From assembly GCA_019914995.1 (NCBI GenBank), contig CM034136.1:6029270-6093269 (forward strand): a stretch of DNA of 64,000 nucleotides, in the 5' to 3' direction. Every line of letters begins with the position of its first letter. The stretch's first letter is position 1. The notes beneath the pieces are model-generated. The model saw nothing but the letters and a program-made list of their open reading frames with translations. It was not told the origin of the DNA and ran no database searches. The stretch is from Acanthochlamys bracteata. Its lineage: Eukaryota > Streptophyta > Magnoliopsida > Pandanales > Velloziaceae. Position numbers and translations under genes: made by a program. Below, piece by piece: positions 26,397 to 40,445 of this stretch.

Positions 26397-28642
26397 TTAC
26401 TGTTGTTGAAGCTGCTCTATGCTTTCTTCCTTGTAGTAATACCCGCTAGAAACCCAGCAAAATAGAGCCAAGTTCAAAGCAGACAACCCCATCAACAAAG
26501 CATAATAGTAATCAAGGTGAGAATCATTCAAGTTATTCCCAAGCCAACTCTTTCCTCCACCGTACGCTCTTGACACCTTATCAACAACAGTCACCAGCAA
26601 GCTATTCAGAAAGTTTCCTAACCCGAGACCACTAGTGAAGAACGTTGTTCCCAAGCTTTGCATGTCTTCGGGCGATTGATCGTAGAAGAACTCGATGATT
26701 CCAACTGCGTTGAACACGTCTCCGATGCCAACGAGAATGTACTGCGGCATAAGCCAGAATATACTCATCGGCACAATGTCTTTTGGCCCGTTCGCTCCTG
26801 ACTGCTTGATAACGTGAATTCTCCGTGATTCAACTGCTAAGGCAACCGCTGTTACGACTACGTGGAAGCAGAAGCCGATGCCTAATCGCCAGAGGCCAGA
26901 GATTCCGCGGGGGTGTCCAGTACGGCGGCGCATGAAGGGCATGAAACATTTGTCGTAGAATGGGATAGTGAGAAGCAGCGAGATTGTAATGAAGCTGCCG
27001 AGAGAGGCTGAAGGAATTTGGAAGTGTTTGCCGATGCGGCGGTCTAGCGTCGTGCCTTGCTTCACGAAGAATGTGTTCACCTGAGCGAAAATAGTATTGG
27101 GTACCAGTGTGGTTAGCCATACTAGAATCATGCCTAAAACAAGTTTTGCTTCTTGGACTTGGGTCACAGTACATGGATTGGAACATGTTTTGATCGCTGC
27201 CTTATCGAGAAACTTAAATGCCGGAGTGTAATGAACTCGTCGTTTTCCAGTAATCAAGTAATGGTTCGGGTCTTCCTCGAAAAGCTCTGATGAATTCTCT
27301 GGCAACGCAAGCCGGCGATTAGCGAGCGCCGTGCGCCAGACTCTGATCAAACCATTTGTTGGCGGGCTTGTGGTCTTTCTTACCTTGTGCCTATACGTCT
27401 GCGTGCCGACATAGAATATAATAAGAGAAACTACAAGTCCTGCCGTAGGAATTCCGTACCCGAATCCCCATCCGACATTCTCTTGCACGTAGACGAGCGC
27501 AAGCGTCGCCATGAGTCCGCCGACAAACGAACTGAACATCCACCAGTTGAAGAAAGAAGCTTTAAGCCTTCTCTCATAAGGATCAAAATCATCGAATTGA
27601 TCGGCTCCGAAAGTGGAGATGTTTGGTTTAGTACCGCCGGCGCCTACGGCAATGATGTAGAGAGAAGCGTAGAAGAAGCTTACTTGGAATGGAGAAGCAG
27701 TGCTGCAGATTCCGTTGGAGCATTGTGGTCTTAAAGATTTGAGAGAGACTGCCATTGTGAGAAGCACCATTCCCTGCATCAGTGGAGAAGGATTACGTAC
27801 AATTTCAATGGATCTAATAGATAAGCACCAAAAAAAAATTGCTTAAAGCTAAAGGGATCATAAATTCATAATCATCTTATAATATGATTAAAAGCTAGCT
27901 ACGTAAATCTAAAAAATTCCATTAAAAATTAATCAACATTATCATGTTACTTGCTGGAATCCATGAAAGCACTGCTCTGGTTATTAATTCTTCGGTAACG
28001 CATACAAAAGACATCATTTCACAAGGTATTCAATGGTTTATGGTAATCAACATATATATTCTTGTACGCAATTTCATCATTGAATAGTATGGACAACAAC
28101 TTTAACGTATGTTCACTTTGTTGTTTTGCTGGAAATGTAAACGTCATGATAAATGTGTTCTTGTGTAGTATATAGAGAGAGACAGATGATTAAGGTCATG
28201 AAGAAAAGTAGTCATAAAATACCAGCACATAGATGAGAGCAGAGAAAGTGAAAGTCCAGAACCGTCCAAAGTAGGAGTCTGCAATGTAGGCACCAAGTAT
28301 AGGTGTTATCCAAACTGATCCAGACCAGTTGTTCACATTCCTCACAGATGAAACTGTGTTCTCTTTCAGCACTGTGGTAAGGTACTGAACCAAGTTTGAT
28401 GCTATACCCCAGAACGCCATCCTCTCAAACGCTTCGTAACCTCCATAAAATAACAACCATTTCAAAAAATAATCTTCGTCAGTTTCATGTTTCTGATATA
28501 AGAAGAACTAATGATAAAATTGTTGAGTGAAGATTTTACCTAGTAGGAAAGAGCAAGCCTTCCATCTTCCGGTTTTCGAAGCGAGAACCGGCTGGCCGTG
28601 AAGATTGACGGTTCCATCGTTTGTATACCCTTTGGTTTCCAT
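26397..28642 (-). CDS. NRT1/PTR family transporter, NPF5.1/5.2-like
   Basis: Three exons: 28642-28540, 28440-28223 and 27773-26397, frame-consistent, giving 565 residues. It starts METKGYTNDGTVNLHG and has the proton-coupling ExxER motif (EAFER, residues 37-41) in the first helix. Other hallmarks are NNWSGSVWITP, GAYIADSYFGRF, GGTKPNISTFGADQFDDFD and FFNWWMFSS. About twelve membrane helices are expected, with a central hydrophilic loop near KTTSPP. The family moves nitrate, di/tripeptides or hormones with protons; NPF5 members are mostly peptide transporters at plasma membrane or tonoplast, substrate here unknown. Phrases such as QENVGWGFGYGIPT and YRHKVRKT lean to NPF5.1 (At2g40460, from memory), which would fit the synteny. 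A TATTTATA box lies about 110 bases upstream. Confidence 0.93.
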
Positions 28643-29230
28643 ATATAAGATTGAAGGGAGTTGCAGAAAAGAACAGAGAAATTAGATTCAGGAACTTAGA
28701 AGGAAAAAGAGGAGTGAGTATAAACAAGTAATGAAACATTGAAGGGAAGCTATAAATAGACCAACACAGTCATGTGATGGCAAATGATGGTTTTTTTTTC
28801 CTTCAGAATTATCTCATCCTTTCGGTTTTATCCTATTGATCATGTGGTTCGTGTCCTTGTTACTGTACTTGGATCTGTTTCTGGACCACTGCTTTTTCTA
28901 TTAACACAGTTCAGGAAATTAACGTTCGTTTTGTTGAACATTACCTTTAAATTATAGAGATATTGTATTCTTAATTACAGTAGGATCAGAATTTGTCTTA
29001 CATGAATGAAGAATGCATGTCGATGAATGGCTGTACACATTTCAGGCTTCTACGCTCCATTAGCGAAGTCTTTCGAGTTAAAAGGAACATGTCAATGACG
29101 TGAATCGGTGAACGTCGTTATTTTTTATTTAAAATAAAAATTTCCCTATTAAAAAATATTTTAAAGTAATTTTATATTTTAAAATAAATTTGTTTTAAAC
29201 ATTTATTTTTAAAAAAAATATTTTAAAAAC
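28643..29230. other. Upstream region of the NPF5 gene
   Basis: The NPF core promoter is at 28643-28780 with TATAAATA on the plus strand at 28751-28758. The rest is spacer. The AT-rich tract 29115-29236 resembles a truncated family A repeat. Confidence 0.4.
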
Positions 29231-29236
29231 AATTAT

Positions 29237-29880
29237 TTTATGTGAAAGAATACACTTTGAACTTGTGAGCACGGACAAAGTTGATGTCAATTTTCATAAA
29301 TTTTACTGGCTTTCCAGGGCAGGTGATTGTATGGTTTCCTTTGATTTGCAGGAGGAGAAGCTGTATGAAACTCCGTTCAGCCAAATAACGAAGTTCATAG
29401 CTGTGTCGACTGTAGAGGATCGTGGATTTGAAGTGGAAGTGCAGCTTCACTATAACACTGACGGGAACTCTACCTTCAATATGAAGAAAGAGGCATGGGC
29501 AAACAAGTTCAGCTTCACCTTTGATTTCTTCAGAGTGGATTTGTACTAAGAATTGAATTGCCACTTGTGCCTGAATCACACACCTATGCCGGCCGCCAGC
29601 TCGAGGAACGGGGAGGTGATTTTGCTCGTGGGATGTAAAACAGACACTTGATCTACGACAACTTCAAGAACGATGTGCTAGTGAAGGAATTTGAAACCTA
29701 CCTTGACCCGTCCTTCAATTCCGCTCTTCCCTCATGGCAGAGTTTCTATCAAGAAAGTTTAGTACATATGTTGCTATCCCATACATCATTAGATGCTCCT
29801 CATGCCGCTATGAGAAATATCTGTAAAATCTTTTCTTGTAAACGTTGTTACAGACGGCATGAACATGTTTAGTGCACAGC
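29237..29880 (+). pseudogene. Remnant of an F-box gene (F-box-associated domain)
   Basis: Two open pieces read like the FBA domain that follows F-boxes in CPR1/CPR30-type proteins. Piece one (29240-29548) has a hydrophobic FYWLSRAGDCMVSFDLQEEK segment and ends KEAWANKFSFTFDFF. Piece two (29611-29870) has NGEVILLVGCK, then after a frame change LIYDNFKND and FYQESLV, the usual C-terminal words. A stop separates the two pieces (29547-29549). The first frame then hits a second stop at 29651, where the reading frame shifts. The N-terminal F-box itself is absent. I therefore call it a decayed gene, not a functional one; expression as a non-coding RNA cannot be excluded. Confidence 0.6.
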
Positions 29881-31079
29881 TAAATTGAAAGAAAGCAGAT
29901 ATATATGAATGACAAGAGAGAGATAAAGAAGTTGGAGCATTCAAGGAGAATATTTGGTCCTGAATCGATTAAAGATACATCTGACATACCAAAGAATTTG
30001 CAAAGGGATACTCTCCGCAAAAGTTAACATGTTCAGGCTTCAACTGGAATAGCATGCCTTGAATCTGTTCAAATGACTGTAGCAGCTGCATACAAAATAA
30101 AGCGCAAAACGATGAGCTAGAGTTTTTCTTAGGCAATCTATCGAACACCTAATGTGCATCTTTCGGAATAGAGAAAACATGAACTCCTGTTTTTAAAAAT
30201 AACTTCAAATTGATTCCAATGTCATCCAAACAAGTAAAGCAAAAGCTTAAATTAGTAAAACCTTCCATCATCAGGAAATGAGATTAGAGAAGACTGCATG
30301 CAGGGTGGTGAGTGCATTCAAGTAATGAATCTGATCGATAGGGAAATGTTTGATGCATTTGTGAAAATGGGAGTTAATATCAAGTTTTCATTTGAGTGAG
30401 ATTCGGCTTTGGATGGTTTTTGCTTGTCATACTTCAAAGACTGTTGTATGTTTATATTGAGTAGACAAATTTATCATGGCATGGTTTGCTACTGTCCATA
30501 TCTTATAATGGTATGATTGCAGATAATTGTTTCTCAAAAGTTTAACTAGCCTGTAGATAAGTGCTTTCTTAGATACCAAAAAACAGCGTCTGTAATGAGT
30601 CCAATGAAGTACATATTACTAGAATACAACAATGTACTGATGTACATATAGCTCTAACTGTTTAAGGAATTATATTATTGTCTTATAGTTAAACCAACAA
30701 CAGCTAAAACTTATATTGTACAGAAAAAATAAAAACTACAGACATACGGCATTGACTCTTGATCAAGGTACCGAGTTTGTGATCCGATTAAGTTAAAATT
30801 TTATAACAGAAATTTTGATACGTAATTCTTCATCTTCAACCATAGAAATTAAATTTAGCATTTTAAATAAGACATGCCAAATAAATACCCTTAAAGATAG
30901 GGGTGCTTTTATCCTCACTCTATATAGAATTCATCCGTTTGACATTTTGTCGGGGAAACCAATTCCTCTAGTGGTCTCATTCTCGTAAGTTCATACAATG
31001 TCCTCAAACTTTATGAAGATCAATACACAATAATAAATTGATATTAAGTTTCAACGTATTTGAATTATCAGATATTTCC
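29881..31079. other. Intergenic with a half foldback repeat
   Basis: No gene seen. 30760-30940 is related to one arm of the foldback at 9478-9845. The rest is AT-rich spacer and the 3' side of the second peroxidase. Confidence 0.5.
30760..30940. repeat. Single arm related to the 9.5-kb foldback family
   Basis: Shares ordered words with the right arm at 9660-9845: GTGATCCGATTAAGTTAAAA against GTGGTCCGATTGAGCTAAAA, then ATTAAATTTAG and an AAAGATAGGGGTGC-like end. The opposite arm is missing, so it may be a deleted copy or a differently organised member of the family. Confidence 0.5.
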
Positions 31080-32985
<1,906 letters not shown>

Positions 32986-35295
32986 TTGATCAACAGTAGT
33001 AGTAACAACTTATGAGAGGCAAGTATGGGCTAAAGATGAATTTGAGTGATTATGCATGAAACTAGGTACTGGTACTTATAGTTAGTTTGAGTTTGAATTT
33101 CCTTACTAATCCGCTGGCCCCATTAGCCATTAGGATTCATTTTCAAAAATGTACTGTGAGGAACACTGACTTGAAATACTGATGGTCACAATCTAACAAC
33201 TCCTATTATGGCTTTTTAATAACTGGGGTACCCAATAATTGGATGTCTTGTATAATTTCCTAATCATACCAAACCAAGATCCTCAACTCTTCCTAATGAA
33301 TAACTAGTTCTACTTGCTTCTAGCTAACATGATTAACTTGACATGAAAGTCTAACTTCTACATACAGCTCTTATGCAAAGTATAATGCCATCCATATAAG
33401 GTAGTTAAGACCTAAATCAGATTTAATATGTTGCAGAAAATTTTGAGCAAGTGACTTCTCATGTAATACATTCTGTATAGCATAAGAGAATGACAGCAAA
33501 CCTACTTCAAAGCAACATGGAAACTTTAGCAAGTTCAAGTTCAGAGCATCACTTGCTGTATTACTTAACATATCAGATAAAACTTCGACAGAATTAATTA
33601 CATTATCCTGACAAATTAATGGAGCAATCATTAAAACTTTTTCTCTTAGGAATGAAGAAATTTGGATACCAAAGGGGGTGTGAACATATATAAAACCTCA
33701 AACAGGTCAATAACTTTAAGCGCTGCATGAATCAAATCTCTCATTGTCAATTAACTTTGAACTGTATATCGACAACTTACCATCTTTATGCATATATCCT
33801 ATGGAGACTTGGAAGTTTCTTATAAACTTAGCTTGAGACCGAAGATCGATCATTATCATGTAACTGTTTTGAATTGACAGCATTCAACTAAACATCAAGT
33901 AAGCAAGAAAACCGACTGTTGGCTTCTTTTATTATCTGCTTCTCCCAGAAGATCTAGTAAGCAATGAACAAGTAACTGTATACTGCTTCCTATACTTTTT
34001 CAAGAAACTTTCCGAATGGATGTGTGAAGCAAAGCAGTGGATGTTATAAGAAAACTTCCCTATGGTGTTATAAGGAAAACCGCTAGTCTTACTAGTCTAA
34101 TTAATTATATAAGTGAAACTTTTTAGGTTATCAGGAACGAGTAAACACTATCGTGCAATCTTCCGGGGATATTGCATAATAGACAATGCCATGCGTTTGA
34201 CAATAAAGAAGCTAGCAAACTAAGCATTGTCGTCAATAGTATGTCAACCAACCAGGTTGTGGTTGTCCTTAGACTTATGAAAGCAAATTTGCGGCTAACA
34301 TTAGTAACTATAAATATTGACTCAAACTATAAACAGTGAGTCCTAAAATCATGTTTAACGATGAACAACAGAACAAGGAAAAACATGAGCATTAGTTTGC
34401 TGTACTGCTGGTTTGGATCAGAAAGAAGAAGCCTTCTAAAGTATCCATGGCTGGCTGCATGAGGCTCCCACAAGTCTCCCTTGATGAATCAGTGGCCTAA
34501 CTAATACTAAGTCATAGAACCAAAAAAAGTTGATTTTTTCTCAAAGTATACGCAACCTTACTGTAGCATGATGATCCACGGATCCTAATTCTCGGGATAT
34601 AGTTATGAAGCAAGTTGCTCGGTTGGTAGACTATAACAACAGCAGTATCTATGAGAGTTTTAGTTCAGTAAGACCAGTATAATGCTGAAAATTGAACAAT
34701 GGTTTGTTTAATTGTATCTTTAAAGGCATAGTAATTAAGTACCGCAATCGAAGAAGCTGGAGATCTCAGCCAGGGTCAATCCCATCTGGACTCCATCAGA
34801 TCCTATCCTGTGCGAATCAATATAGAGCAGCTTAGCTGGAGATCTCGTGTTCACTGCAGCACTATAAAAGGCTTGAGACTTGCGCCAATCCAGAATATTG
34901 ACTCCGTGAATTAACTCATTTGAACGAGCCACTTAGCAGAACTATAGTAATCAAATACGGAACACATGTATCATCAACCAATGAAGCCATTGTTAATCAT
35001 TCATCACGGTATAAGAATGGAATGTTTTGAAAGCACAATCACTTAACTTGGATATTAAAGATCTACCATGCAATAAAATCACAGGATCATTTTCTCCATG
35101 TCAACACAAAGAAGCATTACAGCATTAGATTCCTTGCCCATGGTATAAAACTTTTGTGCTGGATATTGGGGATGTACACAAAATCCCCAAATATACATTT
35201 GATCAACGTTATTTACCATTTACAGGACAGCTGATGGTTAACAGGTGAGTAATATATACAATACATACAAAGTGCAGTATCATCTCAATTAGTTT
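32986..35295. other. Intergenic between the second peroxidase and the sororin-like gene
   Basis: Peroxidase promoter to about 33100, then 2 kb in which I see no protein-like frame. Short open frames (33371-33631, 34735-34932, both minus strand) match nothing I know. Confidence 0.5.
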
Positions 35296-37964
35296 CTACC
35301 TAGAAATTTCGTCCTCTGAGACCTCTTCTACAGGCAACTCGAACTTGTCCAACTCATCAAAGTAAGCCTTCTGCTTTTTGATAAAATCCTTTAGCTCTGG
35401 ATCTTCCTTTTCTTTCCTATCTTTACCTACAGATATTCCCCAGCCTGTCCTCTGGGCATTACCACAACAAAGCACAGAAGTGAAAAGATGAATAAATCAG
35501 AATGAAAAAGGAAAACATCCCATAACAGCGGGCGAAGTAACAAGTAACACCAAAATCAATAGTAGAGCAGAATAATTGGAAGTCCACAAACTCCACATCC
35601 AAACAAAATTACAGTCATCTAATAGTAATGTTTTTAGCAGTGTTTATGTTGTGAAAATTCTTGATGTGACAGCGTTAACGTCTGGCTGTTGGAATTGATC
35701 TAATCTAGATGTGTTGATGTTAGGCAAAATGATAGTGAAACAATATAAAACACATGTATTACATACGAGTGCTGTTCCTACCACAATTCCGTCTTCTACT
35801 TTGCTTCAAATGTGAAGCGCAAACATAATTACAAAGCCATAAAGAGCACACTTAATCAATCAGCTGTAAGCTTGGAGACAGCTGACAAAAATTGAATTGA
35901 AGTGATTGGAAAAATGGATGTAAACAAGAGAAAAAGGATAAAAACAAAAAGAAGAACAGATACGCGAGCATGTTAGTCTGGTATTATCTACCAACGAAGA
36001 AGTAAAAAGCACTAGTTTAGGCTGCTTTATTCCCAATCAATACATACAATACTCTTGCCAGAGTGTGTCTAGAAAGATTGCCACATAAACCATAACATGT
36101 AGTGATGGTTATACTGGGATGAATGCCAGTAGCATGCCCTCCTTATTACTTGTGGAGGTCCTTCGATAGCTAAATTGTGCAAAACTTCAAATGTAATCAA
36201 CGGACTAGGTGCACTGCTAGAGACGCCTCTAAGTTACTCAATATCTAGAAGTGAAACTCACAATCTGACATAACAACCAAGATCATCTTTTCTCTGTGTT
36301 TCCACTTCACTCGTCAAAAAATGCGAACATGATTAGTAATAACCAAAATGTGCTTCCACATGCAAAACAGATCCACTCAACTACTTCTTGAAGGAGATTC
36401 CACTATCATCTCTACATCACATTCCAAAAATGATCAACTTCAAACATCAGAAGAAAATAGTCGAAGATAGACCATGAACAAGCCTTGGCAACTAGGAGAT
36501 CATCTATACTTAGCATTATTCATAGCATGCTATCCGGTCTTCTACAGGAAAGTAAATTTTATCAGTCCTGCCAATGATCTTGCAATGGGTCTCGTGGTGG
36601 GCAGCTGGGATGAAACATCTTTCGTGGAATCCATTTTACAAGAGATGAACAGCATAAGAACAGATCCTGAAGGCAATAGTAGTTATTGTTGAGGAATGGC
36701 AATAATTCCAATGGTGAAAGTCACCAAAAGAAAGCAAAAAACCACCAATACGAGGAAATTCCATGTCTACACACTGAGTAAAAGGAAACTCTGGCATCAA
36801 GCAAGATATCAAAATAAACATAAATAAACCAAGTACACTTTCAGCTTACTTTCTTAGACTTTTTGGATGGTTCGGAAAAACTTCTCGCTGGAATTATTCC
36901 ACTGTGTTCTTGGTCAGAAGCGAACCTAGAAGTACAAGATTGGCCATATGTTATGGACGATGCATCCATGCATCAAGATTAAATAACGTATAACTACCAA
37001 ACAAATCAGCTTTTCAGAAACCAGGCAGAACTTGTTTAAGTTTTCATCTAAACAGATGTATGGCAAACACAAACGTAATAGTGTTCACTGCTAAAGTAAT
37101 GCAGGTATACCTAGCTCTATTGGTTATTTGCATTGGAGGGCAACTAGCTGCTGAAGGGTCTGCTATTGCCTTCCCTTTGCCTTTCCTTGATTCTTGAATA
37201 GCTAGTCTGGAAACTACAGAATGTTTGAACTTGCAAACAATGACACCCGCTGCAAATTCTGTCAGGAAATAACCAAGATGAGATAGTTGTCTTACAAATT
37301 ATGACGTCTGGAAATTCAAAACAGTAAGCAGAAACTACTCATCAACTGCCTAACAAGAGACGTTCAACAAATCAACTTAACATGAAGTTGCAGAAATAGG
37401 CCACGCCTGACGTTACACTTACAGCGATGCTATCCTGCACATAGTTTCCTTTTGAAAACAGAACCAACGAATTAGGAGCAACTTAAATTGAAAATATATA
37501 CAGACTGCCAATTATTAGCATTTCAATTCAGCTTAACTATGACAGTTTCTCTAAATATTTACTCCTGCAACAAATTCCCTGAAACCCGACCATTACTACT
37601 TGATACCAATAGATCCTAGAGATCCCTGAATACCACATCAATCCAACAAATAGTCGAATCGCCTTGTGATTTCCAAAATCCTAGCTCCAGAACCAACCAG
37701 AAAATAAGCAAGTGGCAACTTACCAGAAGAGACGCCAGCGTGTTTATCCCGGTACGGAGTGATCTGCTTCTTCTGTTGCTGTTTCTCCGCGGCTGAATCA
37801 CTTGAAGCAATGCTGGTGGACCTAGACCTCGCCGGGCGCGCAGAAGAAAATTTTCTTCGATCTGGTTTAGATTTCGGCGTGTATTTGATCAGAGAAGAAG
37901 AATTGGTGATGTCTGAGAGAGGGTTTCTACCAGTCAATAGCGATGGCCTCGTCTTCGGCGCCAT
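35296..37964 (-). CDS. Sororin-like cohesin protector
   Basis: Four exons: 37964-37724, 37249-37111, 36925-36850 and 35451-35296, frame-consistent, giving 203 residues. The N-terminus (MAPKTRPSLLTGRNPLSDIT) and middle are basic, Ser/Lys-rich and probably disordered. The last about 50 residues form the conserved block: TGWGISVGKD, an acidic/lysine stretch, then KQKAYFDELDKFELPVEEVS. This matches what I recall of the C-terminal sororin domain in Arabidopsis At3g56250. Sororin binds Pds5/cohesin, opposes WAPL and keeps sister chromatids together after replication. Nuclear location is inferred from the basic patches. An E2F-like site lies just upstream. The name rests on the short C-terminal motif, so a search is needed to confirm orthology. 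Confidence 0.75.
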
Positions 37965-38340
37965 TAGAATGATTCAATTTTGCAGCGAATGATTTCAGAA
38001 ATCAGAAATCACAGAGAGAAGATGAGTGGAAGGGTTTGTTGGCGGGAGATAGATTGCTGAAGAAGATTCGTGAAACAAAATTCGGCCCCGTTTGGCATTG
38101 ATTACAATTTTTTATTTTTTATTTTACTTTTTTTAATAGAGAAAAATTTATTTAAAAATTTAAAAAATATGAAAAAATTCTATATAATCAGATATTTTCA
38201 TTACATATTTTTCTATTTTTGAAAGTTAAAAAATTAAAACTCATTTCTCAAAAAAAAAATATTTCTATTTCAAAACTAATTTTATATAAGTACTATCAAA
38301 AGTTTCTGAAAACTTGAAACTGAAAAAGCTAAACTATTTT
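37965..38340. other. Sororin-like promoter followed by an AT-rich repeat
   Basis: 5' leader and promoter of the sororin-like gene to about 38080. From 38085 (CCCCGTTTGGCATTG) to about 38340 runs a family A AT-rich repeat. Confidence 0.45.
38038..38047 (-). promoter_or_regulatory. E2F-like site upstream of the sororin-like gene
   Basis: The plus strand reads TTGGCGGGAG; the minus strand CTCCCGCCAA matches the E2F core TCCCGCCAA. It lies about 75-85 bases before the start codon, where S-phase genes often carry E2F sites. This fits a cohesin protector needed during replication. Confidence 0.45.
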
Positions 38341-38341
38341 A

Positions 38342-39037
38342 GGATCCGTTTGGATTATGGGTAGACATAAAAAGTGATGATGAAGTTAACAAATTTTTCA
38401 TCTTTACCTATGTTTGCTAAGTCTTCATTAAAGAAAGTGATAAAAAACAGTTACCCATCATCTTCATTATTTTATGGTTAAATATGTACCCACTAATAAC
38501 ACAAAAAAAAGCAATTTTGCTTCTTTTTTAATTCTTTTATATCTAATTTAATTTAATATAAAATTTCAATTTATTTTTATTTTTATTTAATATTTTAAAA
38601 TTAATACATGTTATGTTTTATTGTAATAATTTAATTTTTTATTTAATTTTAATTAATTTTAACTTATAGAGAAAATAATATAATTATATGATTATTTTTT
38701 ATATTTAATAATTAATATAATTTATACTAATATTAAAAATTAATCTAAAATTATATTAATAAATTTGTTTTAAATGATATTAATAAATTACTTAAAATTA
38801 TATTAAATAAAGTAATATTAATATCAATAAAAAAGATATTTGAGTCTTTTATGAAAAATTTATTTTTATTACTCATTCATTTCTCTATCTACTCAAATAT
38901 AGTTAATTTGTTAACCTTATCATATATCCAAATATAGTACGATTAATTAATTATCCTTTTCTATCCGTCCTCTTATTATTTTTTCTATCCGTTCTTTTAT
39001 TCTTATTTCTTACCTATGAATCCAAACATATCCTTAC
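38342..39037. mobile_element. Repeat family B, copy 1
   Basis: About 695 bp. The left end GTTTGGATTATGGGTAGACA and the right end, reversed, GTTTGGATTCATAGGTAAG form terminal inverted repeats. Sub-terminal blocks such as TTACCTATGTTTGCTAAG and TTATGGTTAAATATGTACCC recur in the adjacent copy. No open frame; non-autonomous. Confidence 0.7.
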
Positions 39038-39797
39038 GGATTGTTTGGATTGTAGGTACACATGGAGAGGAATGGTGAAAGTAAAACAATTTCCATGTCT
39101 ACCTATGTTTGTTTTGATTTCATTAATGAAAGGGAAGAAAAATTGTTCCCCTCCCCTCACCATATTTCGTGGTGAATTATGTACCCACCAAATTGGTGGG
39201 TATATATGGTGACAAATAGGAAAGCAAATTTGCTTCACTTTTTGTCTTTTTATTTTTAAAATATTTTAATTTGTTAATATTTATTTAATTAGATTTTTTT
39301 AATTAAATATTTATTTTAATTAATATTTATTATTTATTATTATATAATTTCTAATTTTTATATTTATTTAAGTTTAATTGATTTTAGTCTGTAGAAAAAA
39401 ATAATAAAACTATATGATCAAACTTTTTAATTTAAAATTTTATTTAATTTTGTTAAATTATATCAAACATTAATAAAAAATTAAATTAATATAAAAAATT
39501 AATCTAAAAGTTATATTCATAAAGTTAGTTTAAATTATATTATTTAAATTAATGTAAAGTTATATTAATAAAAGTTAGATTAATATAAATAAAAAAAATA
39601 TTTGAGTTTTTATAAAAAATTTACTTCTATTACTCATTCATTTACCTATCTATCCAAACATAATTAATTTGTTATCCTTACTATATATTCAAACATTGTA
39701 AAGTTAAATAGTTATTCTTTCTATTAGTCCTTTTATTATTTTTCAATCTATTCTCTTACTCTTATTTTTTAACCATATATCCAAACATATCTTTAGG
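39038..39797. mobile_element. Repeat family B, copy 2, adjoining copy 1
   Basis: About 760 bp starting GTTTGGATTGTAGGTACACA and ending in ATATCCAAACATATCTTTAG. Shared ordered blocks with copy 1 include TCTACCTATGTTTG, CATTAATGAAAG, GTGAATTATGTACCCAC and a common end TCCAAACATATC. The two copies are head-to-tail with almost no spacer. Confidence 0.7.
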
Positions 39798-40445
39798 GAG
39801 CCAATTACTCGTAATATTTGCAATATCACTACTACATAATATTTATGCTAAATGTTAACACCCTTTTATATAGGAATCCATATTTATTAGAGAATATTAT
39901 TGTGAAAAATAAATTAAAAGGGATATATTATGGAAAAATAAATCAAAATTGAAATCACACTACGAAATCCGATTCGACGGCTGGATTTTTGGTCAATGAG
40001 GAAACCCCAACAAGTATTATTAGGTATAATTTTACAAAGATAAATTGATCTTTTTAAAATAAATTTAAACTTAAAACTAAAAATAAAAAATATTTATAAT
40101 AATTTTATATACTTTATTAAACATGAGTTTGATGTGGTGGTGAAAAGTCCAGAAACTACTACTTCTATTTTGGTTGAGATTAACATGTGACCGTGGAGTA
40201 TTTTGGCATTTTATTTTACGTCGTTCCAAAAAAAATATTATATATATTTTAAATAATTTTTTTAGAATATTCTTTATAATATTTAAAATTTTAAATATAT
40301 ATAAAGTTTTTAAAATATTGTTATTATTATTTATTTTAAATTAAATATAAATTTTTTTTTTAAATTAAATAAATATAATTTTTATACCAAAAAATTTCAT
40401 TTCATTAACAGCGCTCCGTCTCTCCCGGAGAGAAAGAAGGTAGCA
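39798..40445. other. AT-rich spacer before the pseudouridine synthase pseudogene
   Basis: No coding sequence. 40200-40400 is almost pure A/T and may be a truncated family A repeat. Confidence 0.5.

Noticed and set aside
27387-27734. 115-codon plus-strand frame
   Set aside because: It lies opposite the large NPF exon 3; a shadow frame.
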